Source: Hanleya hanleyi
Taxonomy: Eukaryota; Mollusca; Polyplacophora; Lepidopleurida; Hanleyidae
Assembly (NCBI GenBank): GCA_036873755.1
Contig: JAVTVY010017336.1
Span: forward strand, 1-64,000
Reading direction: 5' to 3'
DNA: 64,000 nt
Part shown: positions 1-10,580 of the stretch, in pieces
Position numbering within the stretch: position 1 is the first letter of the stretch
Layout: every line of letters begins with the position of its first letter
The notes under the pieces: model-generated
What the model was told of the DNA's origin: nothing
Seen by the model: only the letters and a program-made list of their open reading frames with translations
Database searches by the model: none
Program-made: the position numbers and the translations under genes

Positions 1-583
1 ATGTATATATCAATATAGCGTTGATTTTATTATCGTATTTCGATAGATCAATAAAGCTCAATAATCGATTCACTTATATTTCACCATATCACATGATCGA
101 TATGAAATCTGAAATACATTTTTCGCTATTAAATTCAAAATTACTTGAAGAGAAAATTCCCCCAATAGTTTATTTGACGACAGGAGCGCAATAAGCCGAA
201 CTTATTAGTGCGTCTCCCGGTAATCGTAAAGGAAATACGTAGTGACAAAAGTATAATATAGACATATAAATATACGAAAGTCATTTACTTATATAACGAT
301 TTATTCTTATGACATTGGAAATTGTTTGTCTTCAGTAATATTATCTTCAATAAGAAATGAGTAAATCAGGGAAAGTATACAGGCCTACAAACTACATGTA
401 TGATCATTATAAAATGACATGGCCCGACTGAATCACGCAGAGACGCCATGCAGCTACCGTCATATCTCAAGGTAGGCCGCCATGTGAGGTCTCCTATTTG
501 TCAATAAAACCATGAAGTTCAAAGTTTTAATTCCATGATAAAAAAAATAAACCTAGAATAAAACAGTTCTGATTGCCAACACA

Positions 584-964
584 TCAAGCCATTTCTTTAA
601 AAAAGATATATGGACCGATTGATTCACGTGGAGACTTCATCACGCATGTGACGCCCGTCATTATGCAACCTGTGAGGGCCCCTTCATTTGTAAATAAAAC
701 AAAAGGACGCAGTCCAAACACCAACATATCAAAACATTTCTTTAAAGAAGATGGATATTTTTCATAGACCAATGTATTGAAATATCCTTTGCGGAGCCTA
801 AACCCTTCCTTCTTCCCCGCATACAAAGTATTCTCTATAGGGCCCATTTCCAGCTCACGAACTTCATTTTCAATACATACTGTCGGCTTCTTTATTAAAA
901 TTATACCATTTTCAGGCATTACAGATCGCTGGAATACGTTTGTAAGTTGATAAAGAAGAATCAT
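584..964 (-). other. Open exon-like ORF with a decayed duplicate beside it
   Basis: This is a minus-strand open frame of about 110 codons after a plausible acceptor (ATTCCAG just before the codons for SVMPENG). I do not recognise the protein. The stretch at about 420-525 is a diverged copy of 610-720 in the same orientation: both share ACATGCGTGATG-like and TGATTCA-TCGG-CCAT blocks. In the duplicate the matching frame is broken by stop codons. This could be a real exon with a dead tandem copy, or chance open sequence. No start, signal or domain is visible. Confidence 0.2.
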
Positions 965-1494
965 TTAAAGTAACATGTCCATGACGGAACAATCTATCCA
1001 CGGGACGCAAGCGCCGTAGGCCATGACTATTGATCGCCCGACCGAGAATGTCATTTTTTGGTGGATGAAGAATAGATTCACGAAATGTAAAAATCCACAT
1101 CAAACAAGTAAAACACTGGGGAAAATAAACAAGAAAGAAGTCATTAATTTATCTTGTCAAGTATTATATAAGCGAACACTCATATATAGGTGGTGACAAA
1201 CCGCTGAAGCGGAGATGGGACAAGAAAAAGAAAAACGTTTTACTTTTAGTTTTACCCTTTTTTTATTGAAGAAAATCACCGACATCGGTAATACCACTCC
1301 ACATGATTACGGAATGCATTGAATATATACACACACGAAGCAAAAGACATGGCAAATTACAATAAAATCTATAACACAGGAATGACGCGCGATGAGAAAG
1401 TAGATTTGATCCGGCGCGTTTTTTAGTATCGGGATGGCAGCTTTCTGTATGTTGTTCATTTCTGCTCACGTCAAACGCCAGCCGTTTGCGCACG

Positions 1495-1700
1495 TGAGAA
1501 AATGAACATGCGAAAACGAACGTGCGAAAATGAACGTCAGAGTGCATTAAAAAAATGAACGTTTAAAAATGAACGTTCAAATATGAACGTTCAAAAATGA
1601 ACGTTCGACTGTTCATTTTCTGACGCTGCTGTGTAAATTGAACGGCCTGACGCATGCGGAAATGAACGACCTCCTGTTCAAAAATGAACGCGTTCGCGTC
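1495..1700. repeat. AACGTT-rich degenerate tandem repeat
   Basis: The words AATGAACGTTC, AAAATGAACG and their reverse complement recur about every 13-17 bp over roughly 200 bp. Because AACGTT is its own reverse complement, the block reads similarly on both strands. The right half (GTTCATTTTC) is inverted relative to the left half. No gene is visible here. Confidence 0.7.
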
Positions 1701-1794
1701 AAAACTTTTGACACGCTTCCTAAATTAGAGTCAATTCCGTGAAAATCAGAGCTTCTGAGCTATTTCACCAGGGCGTTGAAGCGTTAAGCTGGGC

Positions 1795-2325
1795 GTGGGC
1801 GGGCGTTACTATCATAAAAGCAAGTGTATTACCAAAGCACGCACAGTCGACATTCAACCCTCAATTTATACTTGCTCTGAGTGCGAAAAGCGGGTTCACC
1901 AGACGTTACGATGTGATGTGACACGAGAAGAATATATGCATGGGATTGAAGCCTACGAGGAGTCCTTGGAGGCGGATGCCGATACAGAGACTGCTGAGAG
2001 TCCACCGACTGATACAGAAACAGAGACTGCTGAGAGACTATCTACTGATACGGAGAATTTGATCTCACATAGTCAGCCTACATCCCAGGGCAGTGAGGAA
2101 GAAACTATCACCTGGAATAGTATTAATAGCTATGATGCGGTAATCGAAGACGCCGGACAGGATAACTTTCAACAGGCGTACATCCAAATACGCCCCTGTC
2201 CCAGGAAAATAGCCATGGCAATCTATGAACGGTATAGCCTGCTCCCGCTTGAGATGAAAGGCGATGATGATTTTTTCGTCGCGATGAAAAGTGAACAAAA
2301 ACTATTTCATTTCACATCACATTAA
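1795..2325 (+). CDS. Hypothetical acidic protein or exon whose tail runs into a MITE
   Basis: This 176-codon open frame is not recognised. Residues about 27-45 carry a CSECEKRVHQTLRC cluster (Cys-x2-Cys, then His and Cys) that could bind one zinc ion. Residues about 60-90 are an acidic Thr/Glu/Asp-rich stretch with an internal near-duplication (DTETAES / TETAERL). The last 15 or so codons, from 2280, are not ancestral coding sequence: they are the outer end of the left arm of the fold-back element at 2280-2730, so the original exon ended upstream or has been truncated. The ATG has no obvious promoter; a splice-in start is possible. Alternatives are a single coding exon of a larger gene, or a gene remnant. 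Confidence 0.33.
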   Translation: MGGRYYHKSKCITKARTVDIQPSIYTCSECEKRVHQTLRCDVTREEYMHGIEAYEESLEADADTETAESPPTDTETETAERLSTDTENLISHSQPTSQGSEEETITWNSINSYDAVIEDAGQDNFQQAYIQIRPCPRKIAMAIYERYSLLPLEMKGDDDFFVAMKSEQKLFHFTSH

Positions 2326-2960
2326 TAATTACTAATTTATCATGCAGGCTTTTTGCAGAGAAATTGCATAAATATAAAATTCGAAGAATCTGAGGGAAAA
2401 ATCGACCAAAAATGCCGTTTTTTTAAATGACGTCATCGAAGTGGGCATCTTGAATTTTCTGGTTTTTCCCCCCAATATTATTTCTCTTACCCCTTCAGCT
2501 AGGGGGCTGAATCTAACCACACTATACCCTTGGGTCAAGCTCTACCAGAAAATTCAAGATGCCCATCACTTCGATGACGTCATTTAAAAAAACGGCATTT
2601 TTGGTCGATTTTTCCCTCAGATTCTTCGAATTTTATATTTATTAAATTTCTCTGCAAAAAGCCTGCATGATAAATTAGTAATTATTAATGTGATGTGAAA
2701 TGAAATAGTTTTTGTTCACTTTTCATCGCGGAAAAGCAGAAATTTAGAAGAAATATGACGAAAAAATCACTTTCCTGGTACCCCATGTGGTCACCATCTT
2801 GAATTTACCCATGATCTTCTGCTCGGGTGGTCATGCAAATAGGCTCAAAATGACCCCAATATGATAAACGATAAAGTCAAGGAGTTTCAGTTTTCCATTT
2901 TTTGTCGTTCCGAAGATAGCGCAAAAAGTTTGGTAGGGGGAGGGGGGCATTTGCGTTTCT
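2280..2960 (+). mobile_element. Fold-back copy of the TTAA-type MITE family
   Basis: Positions 2280-2463 and 2544-2730 are near-perfect inverted repeats (about 185 bp each) around an 80-bp loop. The right arm, and the sequence on to about 2960, is in the normal order of the family seen complete at 4874-5445: GGTCAAGCTCTACC, AAGATGCCC, TGACGTCAT, GTACCCCA, CATGATC, then a G-run. The left arm is an inverted duplication of the inner part. Each arm carries a TGACGTCA word. The terminal TTAACCCT motifs seen in the full copy are missing, so this is a rearranged derivative. Confidence 0.8.
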
Positions 2961-2989
2961 GATGATTCAATTTCCACCTTTCTCTCTAG

Positions 2990-4090
2990 ATCGAGACGTA
3001 TCATAATGTCTCGATTGTCAATCTTATAGGATATATTGGTTGAATTATGCGCGCAGTTCTGTTGTTGTGACTGGCCAAGTACATCTAACGTGACACATGT
3101 TCGTCCCTTGTGATTCTATCTAGGGAAGCAAAGACTTTGTGCGAGTCTGAATCACACCTATCCATCCTTGACAAAACATTGACCTCCCTCTGGCGATACA
3201 GTTATGTCAATTCACATCCCCAAGTGGTTAGATTAGTAACTGGTGATGTACGTATGAGGTCAAAGGTTAGTCAAGAGGGCCCTGTATTATCCAGCTTCCA
3301 TTTTCACTCAATACAATGTAGGACGTTATGTGACTTTGAACGTCAACAAGATAAATCTCCGAACACTGAACACTACTTATTTTCTCAAAACACATGATTC
3401 GTTTTGTTCACGACAAGACAATCTGGAAGAGATCTTTAGCGGTTCGATACAAGAACGAGTTAGGGGACAAACTACGCGAGAGTGCATACAAAACAGTGAA
3501 TCAATACATTCCAAACTGCATTACGAGAAATAAAGTGGTCAGAAATGATCATTTTTAGTTCGTCCAGCAATTGTACCTGATACGTTACCGTTAGTGGTCC
3601 ATCTGACCACCTTACGATGATCAAGGAAACGATCACGTTGATGGTTCAAGTGAGTACTTCCAAAGGAAAAATTAGATTAGCTTCTGGTTTGCAAGCATTA
3701 TTTCCATTGTTCCATCAAATATTTACCAAACCCGCTTTGTACAAATGCAATATGCCGACGCAGAAGACGATCCATCACCCGCCATATATCAGCCCGCACG
3801 TTTTTATGTCAGTAACTTCAAGTTGGACTCACATTGCGGTCAAGCTGACTACACAAGGTGGTCACGCTGTCTACGATTGTGTGGTCAATCCGACTTTTGC
3901 AACTGAGGTAGTAATTTATGACCGAAATGGTGATAATGGAGTTCATTTCAGTGGTGCTGCCGCTGGATCACCTCAAAGCGGTCATTTTGACCACCTTGTT
4001 TCTCTCAGTGTGGGACGGAACAAAATCATTTCCTCACTGGGTCTGTAAGATTAGTCCTGGTCCCATGATTTAACTGGTGTAGTTGGGCAT
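2990..4090. other. No supported gene; GGTCA/TGACC-rich stretch
   Basis: Several short open frames exist here, the longest at 3617-4048 (143 codons). They lack recognisable domains, splice context or repeats at protein level. GTGGTCA and TGACCACC words recur on both strands between 3530 and 4000, suggesting old inverted repeats. I see no gene. Confidence 0.4.
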
Positions 4091-4099
4091 CTTTCTCTG

Positions 4100-4756
4100 C
4101 GCCAATGTGGAGACAAAAGACTCCATGCAAGGGTTTTTGCCAGTGTCAGTTTCCTCCTGTCTATTTACGCCAACATTCAGCATACAAATGTGGAGACGTA
4201 GTGAGAATTATGTCATGTCTCTTCAAACGAAATTTCTTTGCACAGCTTCATGTAAATAAACACTGTGTGTCTTTAAGTAGCCACTTTGCGAACAGCAATA
4301 CGCAGATTTTCATCAGTGTGAGTTCCGGTGTTTCTTCAGCACGTCTCTTCGTGACAAAATCAATACTTGAATGGGTTTTCACCAGCGTGAGTTCTTCACA
4401 TAACTCTTGTCTTCACAGCTATGAGAACACGATAAACACTTGTAAGGCTTTTCATCAGTGCCAGTTCTCTCGTGTGTCTTCAGATGACCGTTCACTGCAC
4501 AGCGGTACGTATATAATGGACATTTATAAAGTTTTTCACCAGTTCGAGTTCGCCCATGTTTCTTTAGACTAATTTTCTCTGCACAGCTATACGTACAGCA
4601 TGAACATTTATGGGGCTTTTCACCAGTGTGAGTTTTCGTATAATCCTTTGGCATACCTTTCTCTATACAGTTATTCGAACACAGTGGGCATTCATATGGT
4701 TTTTCACTGTTAAGAGATCTGTCGTGTGTCTTTAGGATATCTATCCGTGAACATTA
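4100..4756 (-). pseudogene. Decayed C2H2 zinc-finger array (C-terminal part)
   Basis: The minus strand encodes a run of finger-like 84-bp modules in broken frames. The best open part (4379-4654) reads three fingers with HTGEKPHKC and GEKLYKC linkers. Key residues are lost there: one linker reads HGRTRTG with the second zinc His replaced by Arg, and one finger reads CPLY with the second Cys gone. Below about 4379 the module spacing continues but the frame is lost. This is the same gene as the array at 5700-6938, separated by SINE-tail and MITE insertions (4757-5445). C2H2 proteins normally bind DNA in the nucleus; this copy cannot encode a full protein. Confidence 0.75.
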
Positions 4757-4815
4757 TACGGGCAAGAGAGAGAGAATTGAGTTTTAACGTCGCGTTCAGC
4801 AATATTTCAGCTTTA
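4757..4815 (-). mobile_element. SINE 3'-tail relic
   Basis: On the minus strand this reads GCTGAAATATTGCTGAACGC followed by GACGTTAAAACTC and a GA-rich simple tail. The same tail motif occurs at 21625-21670 (+) and 42412-42455 (-). It resembles the 3' end of widespread molluscan tRNA-derived SINEs; the tRNA-like head is not present here. It lies inside the zinc-finger pseudogene. Confidence 0.5.
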
Positions 4816-4873
4816 TAGCGACGATCAAACAAAATTTCAAGTATTTAGGTTAATAACTTAGTAACCCAACACA

Positions 4874-5445
4874 TTAACCCTATCTGGGCTGGGCGATTTG
4901 GGGTGTATAACGTAGCTTGGAGGGCTGGGGAAAGTACTCCCCCCCCAATATATTTTCGCTATCGCTAAGGCTAGGGGGCTGAAACTTACCACACTATATA
5001 TTTCGTTCAAGCTCTACAAGGAAATGTACAAAAACCCAAGATGGCCGCCACGATGACGTCACTGTGGCGTCATTTTCAAAAAGAGCATCTTTGGACGATT
5101 TTTCGGTCAGAATTTTCGATTCTTTTATTTTTGTTTTTTTTCTTCGCAAAAATAGAAATCTGATATAAATAAAATTAGGTTTTACCCGCTTTTCTATACA
5201 GAAAAGCAAAAATTTTGAAGAAATGTGACGAAAACATCACTTTTCTGGTACCCCACGCGCCGCCATTTTGAATTTACCCATGATCCTCTGCTCGGGGGTC
5301 ATGCAAATAGGCTCAAAATATGATAATCTGAAAGTCACGGAGATCCTGCTCTCAATTTTTTGTCGTTCAGGAGATAGGAGCAAAAAACTAACAGGGGGCG
5401 GAAAGTGCCCCCCCCCCCCGCCCCACCCCGGCCAGAGAGGGTTAA
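4874..5445 (+). mobile_element. Complete TTAA-flanked MITE (piggyBac-like ends)
   Basis: The element starts TTAACCCTATCTGGGCTGGG and ends with the inverse, CCCCGGCCAGAGAGGGTTAA. It is 572 bp with inverted ends of about 20 bp. The ends begin CCCT inside a TTAA duplication, which is the pattern of piggyBac-superfamily elements. There is no transposase frame, so it is non-autonomous. Inside are AAGATGGCCGCC, TGACGTCA and an AT-rich hairpin-prone centre. It inserted into the zinc-finger gene. Other copies in the window are at 2280-2960, 6939-7000, 8560-9045, 31984-32263, 32375-32615 and 32754-32945. Confidence 0.85.
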
Positions 5446-5699
5446 ACATACATTGAAGCTTATACAACAAATCGATTTCTTCCAATAACCAAATAAGTTC
5501 TTCTAAAGTAAACGCTCAATAAAAGGATCACTTACAATCTTAAAATCTATATAGTCGATAAGAATATGTTTTACTGTGAGAGCTTCGTGTCATGGAATAC
5601 ACCTTGGGACAGGATCTTTTTTTAGTAAATTTATGTTCGTGATTTAATCTCGTATGGCCGATTCTACATCGCCTGATCATGGGTTGATCGGAATGTTTC
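5446..5699. other. AT-rich spacer in the zinc-finger pseudogene
   Basis: I see no coding potential. The stretch may include one or two heavily decayed fingers near 5640-5700 on the minus strand (a GTTCA-GGCAAAAT-like phase reappears just after it). Otherwise I see nothing here. Confidence 0.35.
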
Positions 5700-6938
5700 T
5701 GGCTGTTCAGACGAGTAAATGGGCAAAATGAACATTTGAATGGCTTTTAACCAGCGTGAGTTATCTCGCGTGTCTTCAAACGACCTGTCACTGCACAGCT
5801 ATACAGACAAAATGAACATTTATACGGCTTTTCACCAGTGTGAGTTCTCTCGTGTGTCCTCTGGTCACCTTTCTGCGAACATCTATTCAGACACAATGCT
5901 CATTTATATGGCTTTTCTTCAGTGTGCGTTCTCTCGCGTGTCTTCATAACGACAAATGTAGTGTCACAATTTGCATTGGTGAGGCTTCTCGGCAGCGTGA
6001 GTTGTCTCGTGTGTCTTAAGGAAGTCTGCCTGTGTACACCTGTACGAGCAAAATGAACACTCGAGCGGCTTTTCACCAGTATGAGTTCTTTCATGACTCT
6101 TAAGTGTGCTCGCCTGTGAGTAGCTATATGGGCAAAATGAACACTTGAATGGCTTTTCACCAGTGTGAGTCCTCTCGTGACTCTTCAGCGAGGAGGACTG
6201 TGAACAGCTGTACGGGAAAAATGAGCACTTGAATGGCTTTTCACCAGTGTGAGTTCTCTCGTGTGTCTTCAAAGAGCTTTTTTGTGAACAAATATGAGGG
6301 CAAAATGAACACTTGAATGGCTTTCCACCAGTGTGAGTCCTCTCGTGACTCTTCAGCGAGGAGGACTGTGAACAGCTGTACGGGAAAAATGAGCACTTGA
6401 ATGGTTTTTTACCAGTGTGTGTTCTCTCGTGTCTCTTTATCGCACCTTTCTCAACGCAGGTATACGAGCAGAGTAAGCATTTGTATGGTTTATCTCCAGT
6501 GTGAGATCTTTCGTGGGTCTTCAGCACGTCTGACCGTGAGCAGGTATAGGGGCAAAATGAACAACCGAATGGCTTTTCACCAGTGTGAGTTCTCTCATGT
6601 GTCTTCAGATGACGTTTGACCGCACAGCTATACAAACACCATGCGCATTTATAAGGTCTTTCACCAGTGTGAGTTCTCTCATGGCTCTGTAGATTAGATT
6701 TAATTGCACATGTATATGAGCACGATGTACATTTGTACGGCCTTTCACCAGTGTGAACCCTCTCGTGTGCTTTCAGGGAACTCATATGCGAACAGATATA
6801 TGGGCAAAATGAACACTTGAATGGCTTCTCACCTGTGTGAGTTCTCTTATGGCTCTTTAGGTAACCTTTATCTACACAGGTATATGAGCACACTGTGCAT
6901 TTGTACGGTTTTTCACCAGTGTGAGTTCTCTCGTGTGT
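5700..6938 (-). pseudogene. C2H2 zinc-finger gene fragment: 11 readable fingers, then stops
   Basis: From 6938 down to 5964 the minus strand keeps one frame with 11 tandem C2H2 fingers of 28 residues (C-x2-C-x12-H-x3-H, HTGEKP linkers). Such arrays bind DNA. Fingers 7 and 9 have the second zinc Cys changed to Phe (KCSFFPYSC). The frame stops in finger 12, where the second Cys codon is TGA. Downstream fingers (5960-5700) carry a deletion with a frameshift, another Cys-to-TGA change, and a TAA in a GEKP linker. At the 5' side the frame runs straight into truncated MITE sequence at 6939, so the N-terminal part, including any KRAB-, BTB- or SCAN-like domain, is missing. The open 975-bp part could still be transcribed, but the whole looks dead. 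Confidence 0.85.
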
Positions 6939-7000
6939 CAAGCATGTAGTGCGGTAAGTTTCAGCCCTCTAGCCTTAGCGATAGCGAAAATATATAGGGG
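6939..7000 (-). mobile_element. Truncated MITE end abutting the zinc-finger array
   Basis: Read on the minus strand this matches the 5' part of the 4874-5445 element (CGCTATCGCTAAGGCTAG, then GGGCTGAAACTTACC). It begins exactly where finger coding ends. It is the start of a block of about 1.15 kb that is repeated at 8986. Confidence 0.7.
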
Positions 7001-8160
7001 TACCCTTGTGCAGATCTGGAGGCCAGGCTCAAATTACCATGTTAAATTCGTGTACCAAGCATATTTTGCTGGCCCTGGTAAATGTGAATGGATTGTGCAG
7101 GAGAGCATTTTACCGCTCTGTGTTCAGTTGTTATTGGTCCGTTTTGATTATTCATATGCAGTGTCAGTCAAGTATGTCAATAGTATAGTCTGTCATTTTA
7201 ATTAGTCGTCTAATTTGGAGCTTCTGAAGAATAAGTAGTTAACTTTGCATAAGTTTTCCACGTAAGTGGGAGGGGGACTTGGAAATGCTTCCCGTCCGCC
7301 CGTCCGTCCCAACCATGTTGTGAACGCGATATCTCGAGAACAATCCAACTCCTCAACTTCAAACTTGGGTGGTGACTTGTCGTCAGTGAGAAGATGGCTG
7401 GGATTGTTTTCCACCAAACTGCGTTATCCAAGATGGCCGCCGTCGGCCATCATAGATTCCAACCATCCCAAAAATGTTGTGAACGCGATATCTCGAGAAC
7501 AGTTCAACCGATTGACTTCAAACTTGGGGGGTGACTTGACATCAGTGAGAAGATGGCTGGGATTGTTTTTCACCAAACTGCATTAACCAAGATGGCCGCC
7601 GTCAGCCATCTTAGATTCCATCTATCTCCAAAATGTTATGAACACGATATCTCGAACAATTCAACCGATCGACTTCAAATCTGGGGAGTGACTTCACATC
7701 GATAAGAAGATGACTGGAATTGATTTTCACCAAACTGCGTTAACCAAGATGGCCGCCGTCAGCCATCTTAGATTCCATCCATCTCCAAAATGTTATGAAC
7801 ACGAGATCTCGAGAACAATTCAACCGATCGACTTCAAATCTGGGGAGTGACTTCACGTCAAGGAGAAGATGACTGGAATTGTTTTTCACCAAACTGCGTT
7901 AACCAAGATGGCCGCCGTCGACTATGTTGTTAACGAGATATCTCAAGAACAATTCAGCCGATCTACTTCAAACTTGGGATGGCTTCACAATAGTGTGACA
8001 TTTTCCGTCTTTCCGTCCGTCCCATGTTGTGAACGCGATATCTCGAGAACAATGCAACTCATCAACTTCAAACTTGTGGGGGGTGGAGTTGTCCTGTGGA
8101 GTTGTCTCCCATGTTTGAAAAAGCAGCATTTTGTTAAACTGTTGTGAAATTAAAACCATA
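7000..8160 (-). mobile_element. Pearl/Helentron-like element, copy A: unique end plus 158-bp tandem array
   Basis: A non-repetitive 280-bp segment is followed by a CCGTCCGCCCGTCCGTCC microsatellite (about 7288) and then about five units of 157-159 bp. AAGATG(G/A)CTGG starts at 7391, 7550, 7707 and 7866. Each unit has GCGATATCTCGAGAACAATT, CACCAAACTGCGTTAACC and AAGATGGCCGCC. The combination of a CGGA-type microsatellite with tandem units of about 160 bp is that of bivalve pearl elements, later interpreted as Helentron-derived. The weak ORFs here simply repeat the unit (for example NAISREQFN) and are not genes. Confidence 0.65.
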
Positions 8161-8560
8161 CATTTACTAACGAGGAGAGGGGTCCTTTATGAACTTCATA
8201 TCTGTTTATTAACTCAAGAACAAATGTTTACTTCATCACTTTCTTCTTCCTTCATGAAAAATTATCTCCCCTGAAAGGAGTCCATTTGCAGGAAAACTAC
8301 TATTTTCTTGTGTTTGACTATTGTCGATTTCAGTATTGGATATGTGAACTCTTGATTCTTGATTCAAGGTCAACTGTTACCAAGAGTTAAGCTCATTTTA
8401 GTTTATCATTCAGTCTAAGATGTGATATATGTTACATTCTCGGAAGCACGAAATTGTAGACCTGTTTCTGGATTGCTATCTACCAATTGGCATTAAAGCC
8501 ATTAAACAACCTTGAAATTTGGACCAATGTAATTCCAGATATACGGGCGTATATTGAAGC
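8160..8560. other. Unique spacer
   Basis: I see no gene, repeat or signal here beyond poly-T and poly-A tracts. It separates two copies of a duplicated block. Confidence 0.4.
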
Positions 8561-9045
8561 CCCTTGGGCTCCTGTTTGCTCCTGTCTCCGGAACGACAAC
8601 TAATTGAGAGCTGAAACTCCGTGACTTTTTAGCTTATCATACTGGGGTCATTTTGAGCTTATTTGCATGACCATCCGAGCAGAGGATCATGGGTAAACTC
8701 AAAATGGCGACCATGTGGGGTACCAGAAAAGTGATGTTTTCGTCATATTTCATCAAAATTTTTGCTTTTCTGTATCTAAACGTGGGTAAAACCCATTTTA
8801 TTTCATATCAGATTATTACTTACTAATTTATCATGCAGTTTTTGCGAAGAAAAAAACAAAAATAAAAAAATCGAAAATTCTGACCGAAAAATCGTCCAAT
8901 ACTGCTCTTTCTGAAAAGACGTCACAATGACGTCATCCTGGGTGCCATCTTGGATTTTTGTAACATTTTCTTGTAGAACTTGACCCAAGCATGTAGTGCG
9001 GTAAGTTTCAGCCCTCTAGCCTTAGCGATAGCGAATATATATATG
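8560..9045 (-). mobile_element. TTAA-type MITE, inverted copy
   Basis: On the minus strand this follows the order of the 4874-5445 element: AGCTAGAGGGCTGAAACTTACC-like start, GGTCAAGTTCTAC, AAGATGGC, TGACGTCA, AT-rich centre, GGTACCCCACATGG, CATGATCCTCTGCTCGG. Two CRE-like words lie near 8918-8935. The terminal TTAACCCT ends are not intact. Confidence 0.75.
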
Positions 9046-10580
9046 GGGGGTATCCCTTGTACCAGATCTGGAGGCCAGGCTCAAATTACCATGTTAAATT
9101 CGTGTAGCAAGCATATTTTGCTGGCCCTGGTAAGTGTGAATGGATTGTGCAGGAAAGCATTTTACCGCTCTGTGTTCAGTTGTTATTGGTCCGTTTTGAT
9201 TATTCATATTCAGTGTCAGTCAAGTATGTCAATAGTATTGTCTGTCATTTTAATTAGTCTTCTAATTTGGAGCTACTGAAGAATAAGTAGTTAACTTTGC
9301 ATAAGTTTTCCACGTAAGTGGGAGGGGGACTTGGAAATGCTACCCGTCCGCCCGTCCGTCCCAACCATGTTGTGAACGCGATATCTCGAGAACAATTCAA
9401 CTCCTCAACTTCAAACTTGGGTGGTGACTTGTCATCAGTGAGAAGATGGCTGGGATTGTTTTCCACCAAACTGCGTTATCCAAGATGGCCGCCGTCGGCC
9501 ATCTTAGATTCCAACCATCCCCAAAATGTTGTGAACGCGATATCTCGAGAACAGTTCAACCGATTGACTTCAAACTTGGGGGGTGACTTGACATCAGTGA
9601 GAAGATGGCTGGGATTGTTTTTCACCAAACTGCATTAACCAAGATGGCCGCCGTCAGCCATCTTAGATTCCATCTATCTCCAAAATGTTATGAACACGAT
9701 ATCTCGAACAATTCAACCGATCGACTTCAAATCTGGGGAGTGACTTCACATCAATAAGAAGATGACTGGAATTGATTTTCACCAAACTGCGTTAACCAAG
9801 ATGGCCGCCGTCAGCCATCTTAGATTCCATCCATCTCCAAAATGTTATGAACACGAGATCTCGAGAACAATTCAACCGATCGACTTCAAATCTGGGGAGT
9901 GACTTCACGTCAATAAGAAGATAACTGGAATTGTTTTTCACCAAACTGCGTTAACCAAGATGGCCGCCGTCGACTATGTTGTTAACGAGATATCTCAAGA
10001 ACAATTCAGCCGATCTACTTCAAACTTGGGATGGCTTCACAATAGTGTGACATTTTCCGTCTTTCCGTCCGTCCCATGTTGTGAACGCGATATCTCGAGA
10101 ACAATTCAACTCGTCAACTTCAAACTTGGGGAGGGGGGTGACTTGACATCAGTGAGAAGATGGCTGGGATTGTTTTTCACCAAACTGCGTCTTCCAAGAT
10201 GGCCGCTGTCAGTCATCTTAGATTCCATCCATCCCCAAAATGTTGTGAACACGATATCTCGAGAACAATTCAACTGATCGACTTCAAATTTGAGGGGTGA
10301 TTTCACATCAATAATATGATGACTGGAATTGATTTTCACCAAACTGCGTTAACCAAGATGGCCGCCGTCAGCCATCTTAGATTCCATCCATCCCAACTAT
10401 GTTGTGAACGCGATATCTCGAGAACAATTCAGCCGATCAACTTCAAATATGGAGGGTGACTTTACATCACTAGCTACCCATCCGTCCTTCCATCCCTCAT
10501 AACGTCCTTCCATCCCCACCATCTTGTGAACGCGATATCTCAAGAACAATTCAACCGATTGACTTCAAACTTAGCGGATG
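9046..10580 (-). mobile_element. Pearl/Helentron-like element, copy B: longer 158-bp array
   Basis: From 8986 to about 10140 this is nearly identical to 6939-8092 (same end segment, same microsatellite at about 9342, same units at 9443, 9604, 9759 and 9918). It then continues with further units to about 10580, including a second CCGTCCGTCC track near 10066 and a third near 10490. The pair is either a segmental duplication or two copies of one composite unit (MITE plus array). No protein-coding gene is visible. Confidence 0.65.

Noticed and set aside
7266..10277. Frames of about 100 codons with the repeated NAISREQFN peptide
   Set aside because: They translate the 158-bp tandem units; no domain, start context or codon preference, and both strands are open.
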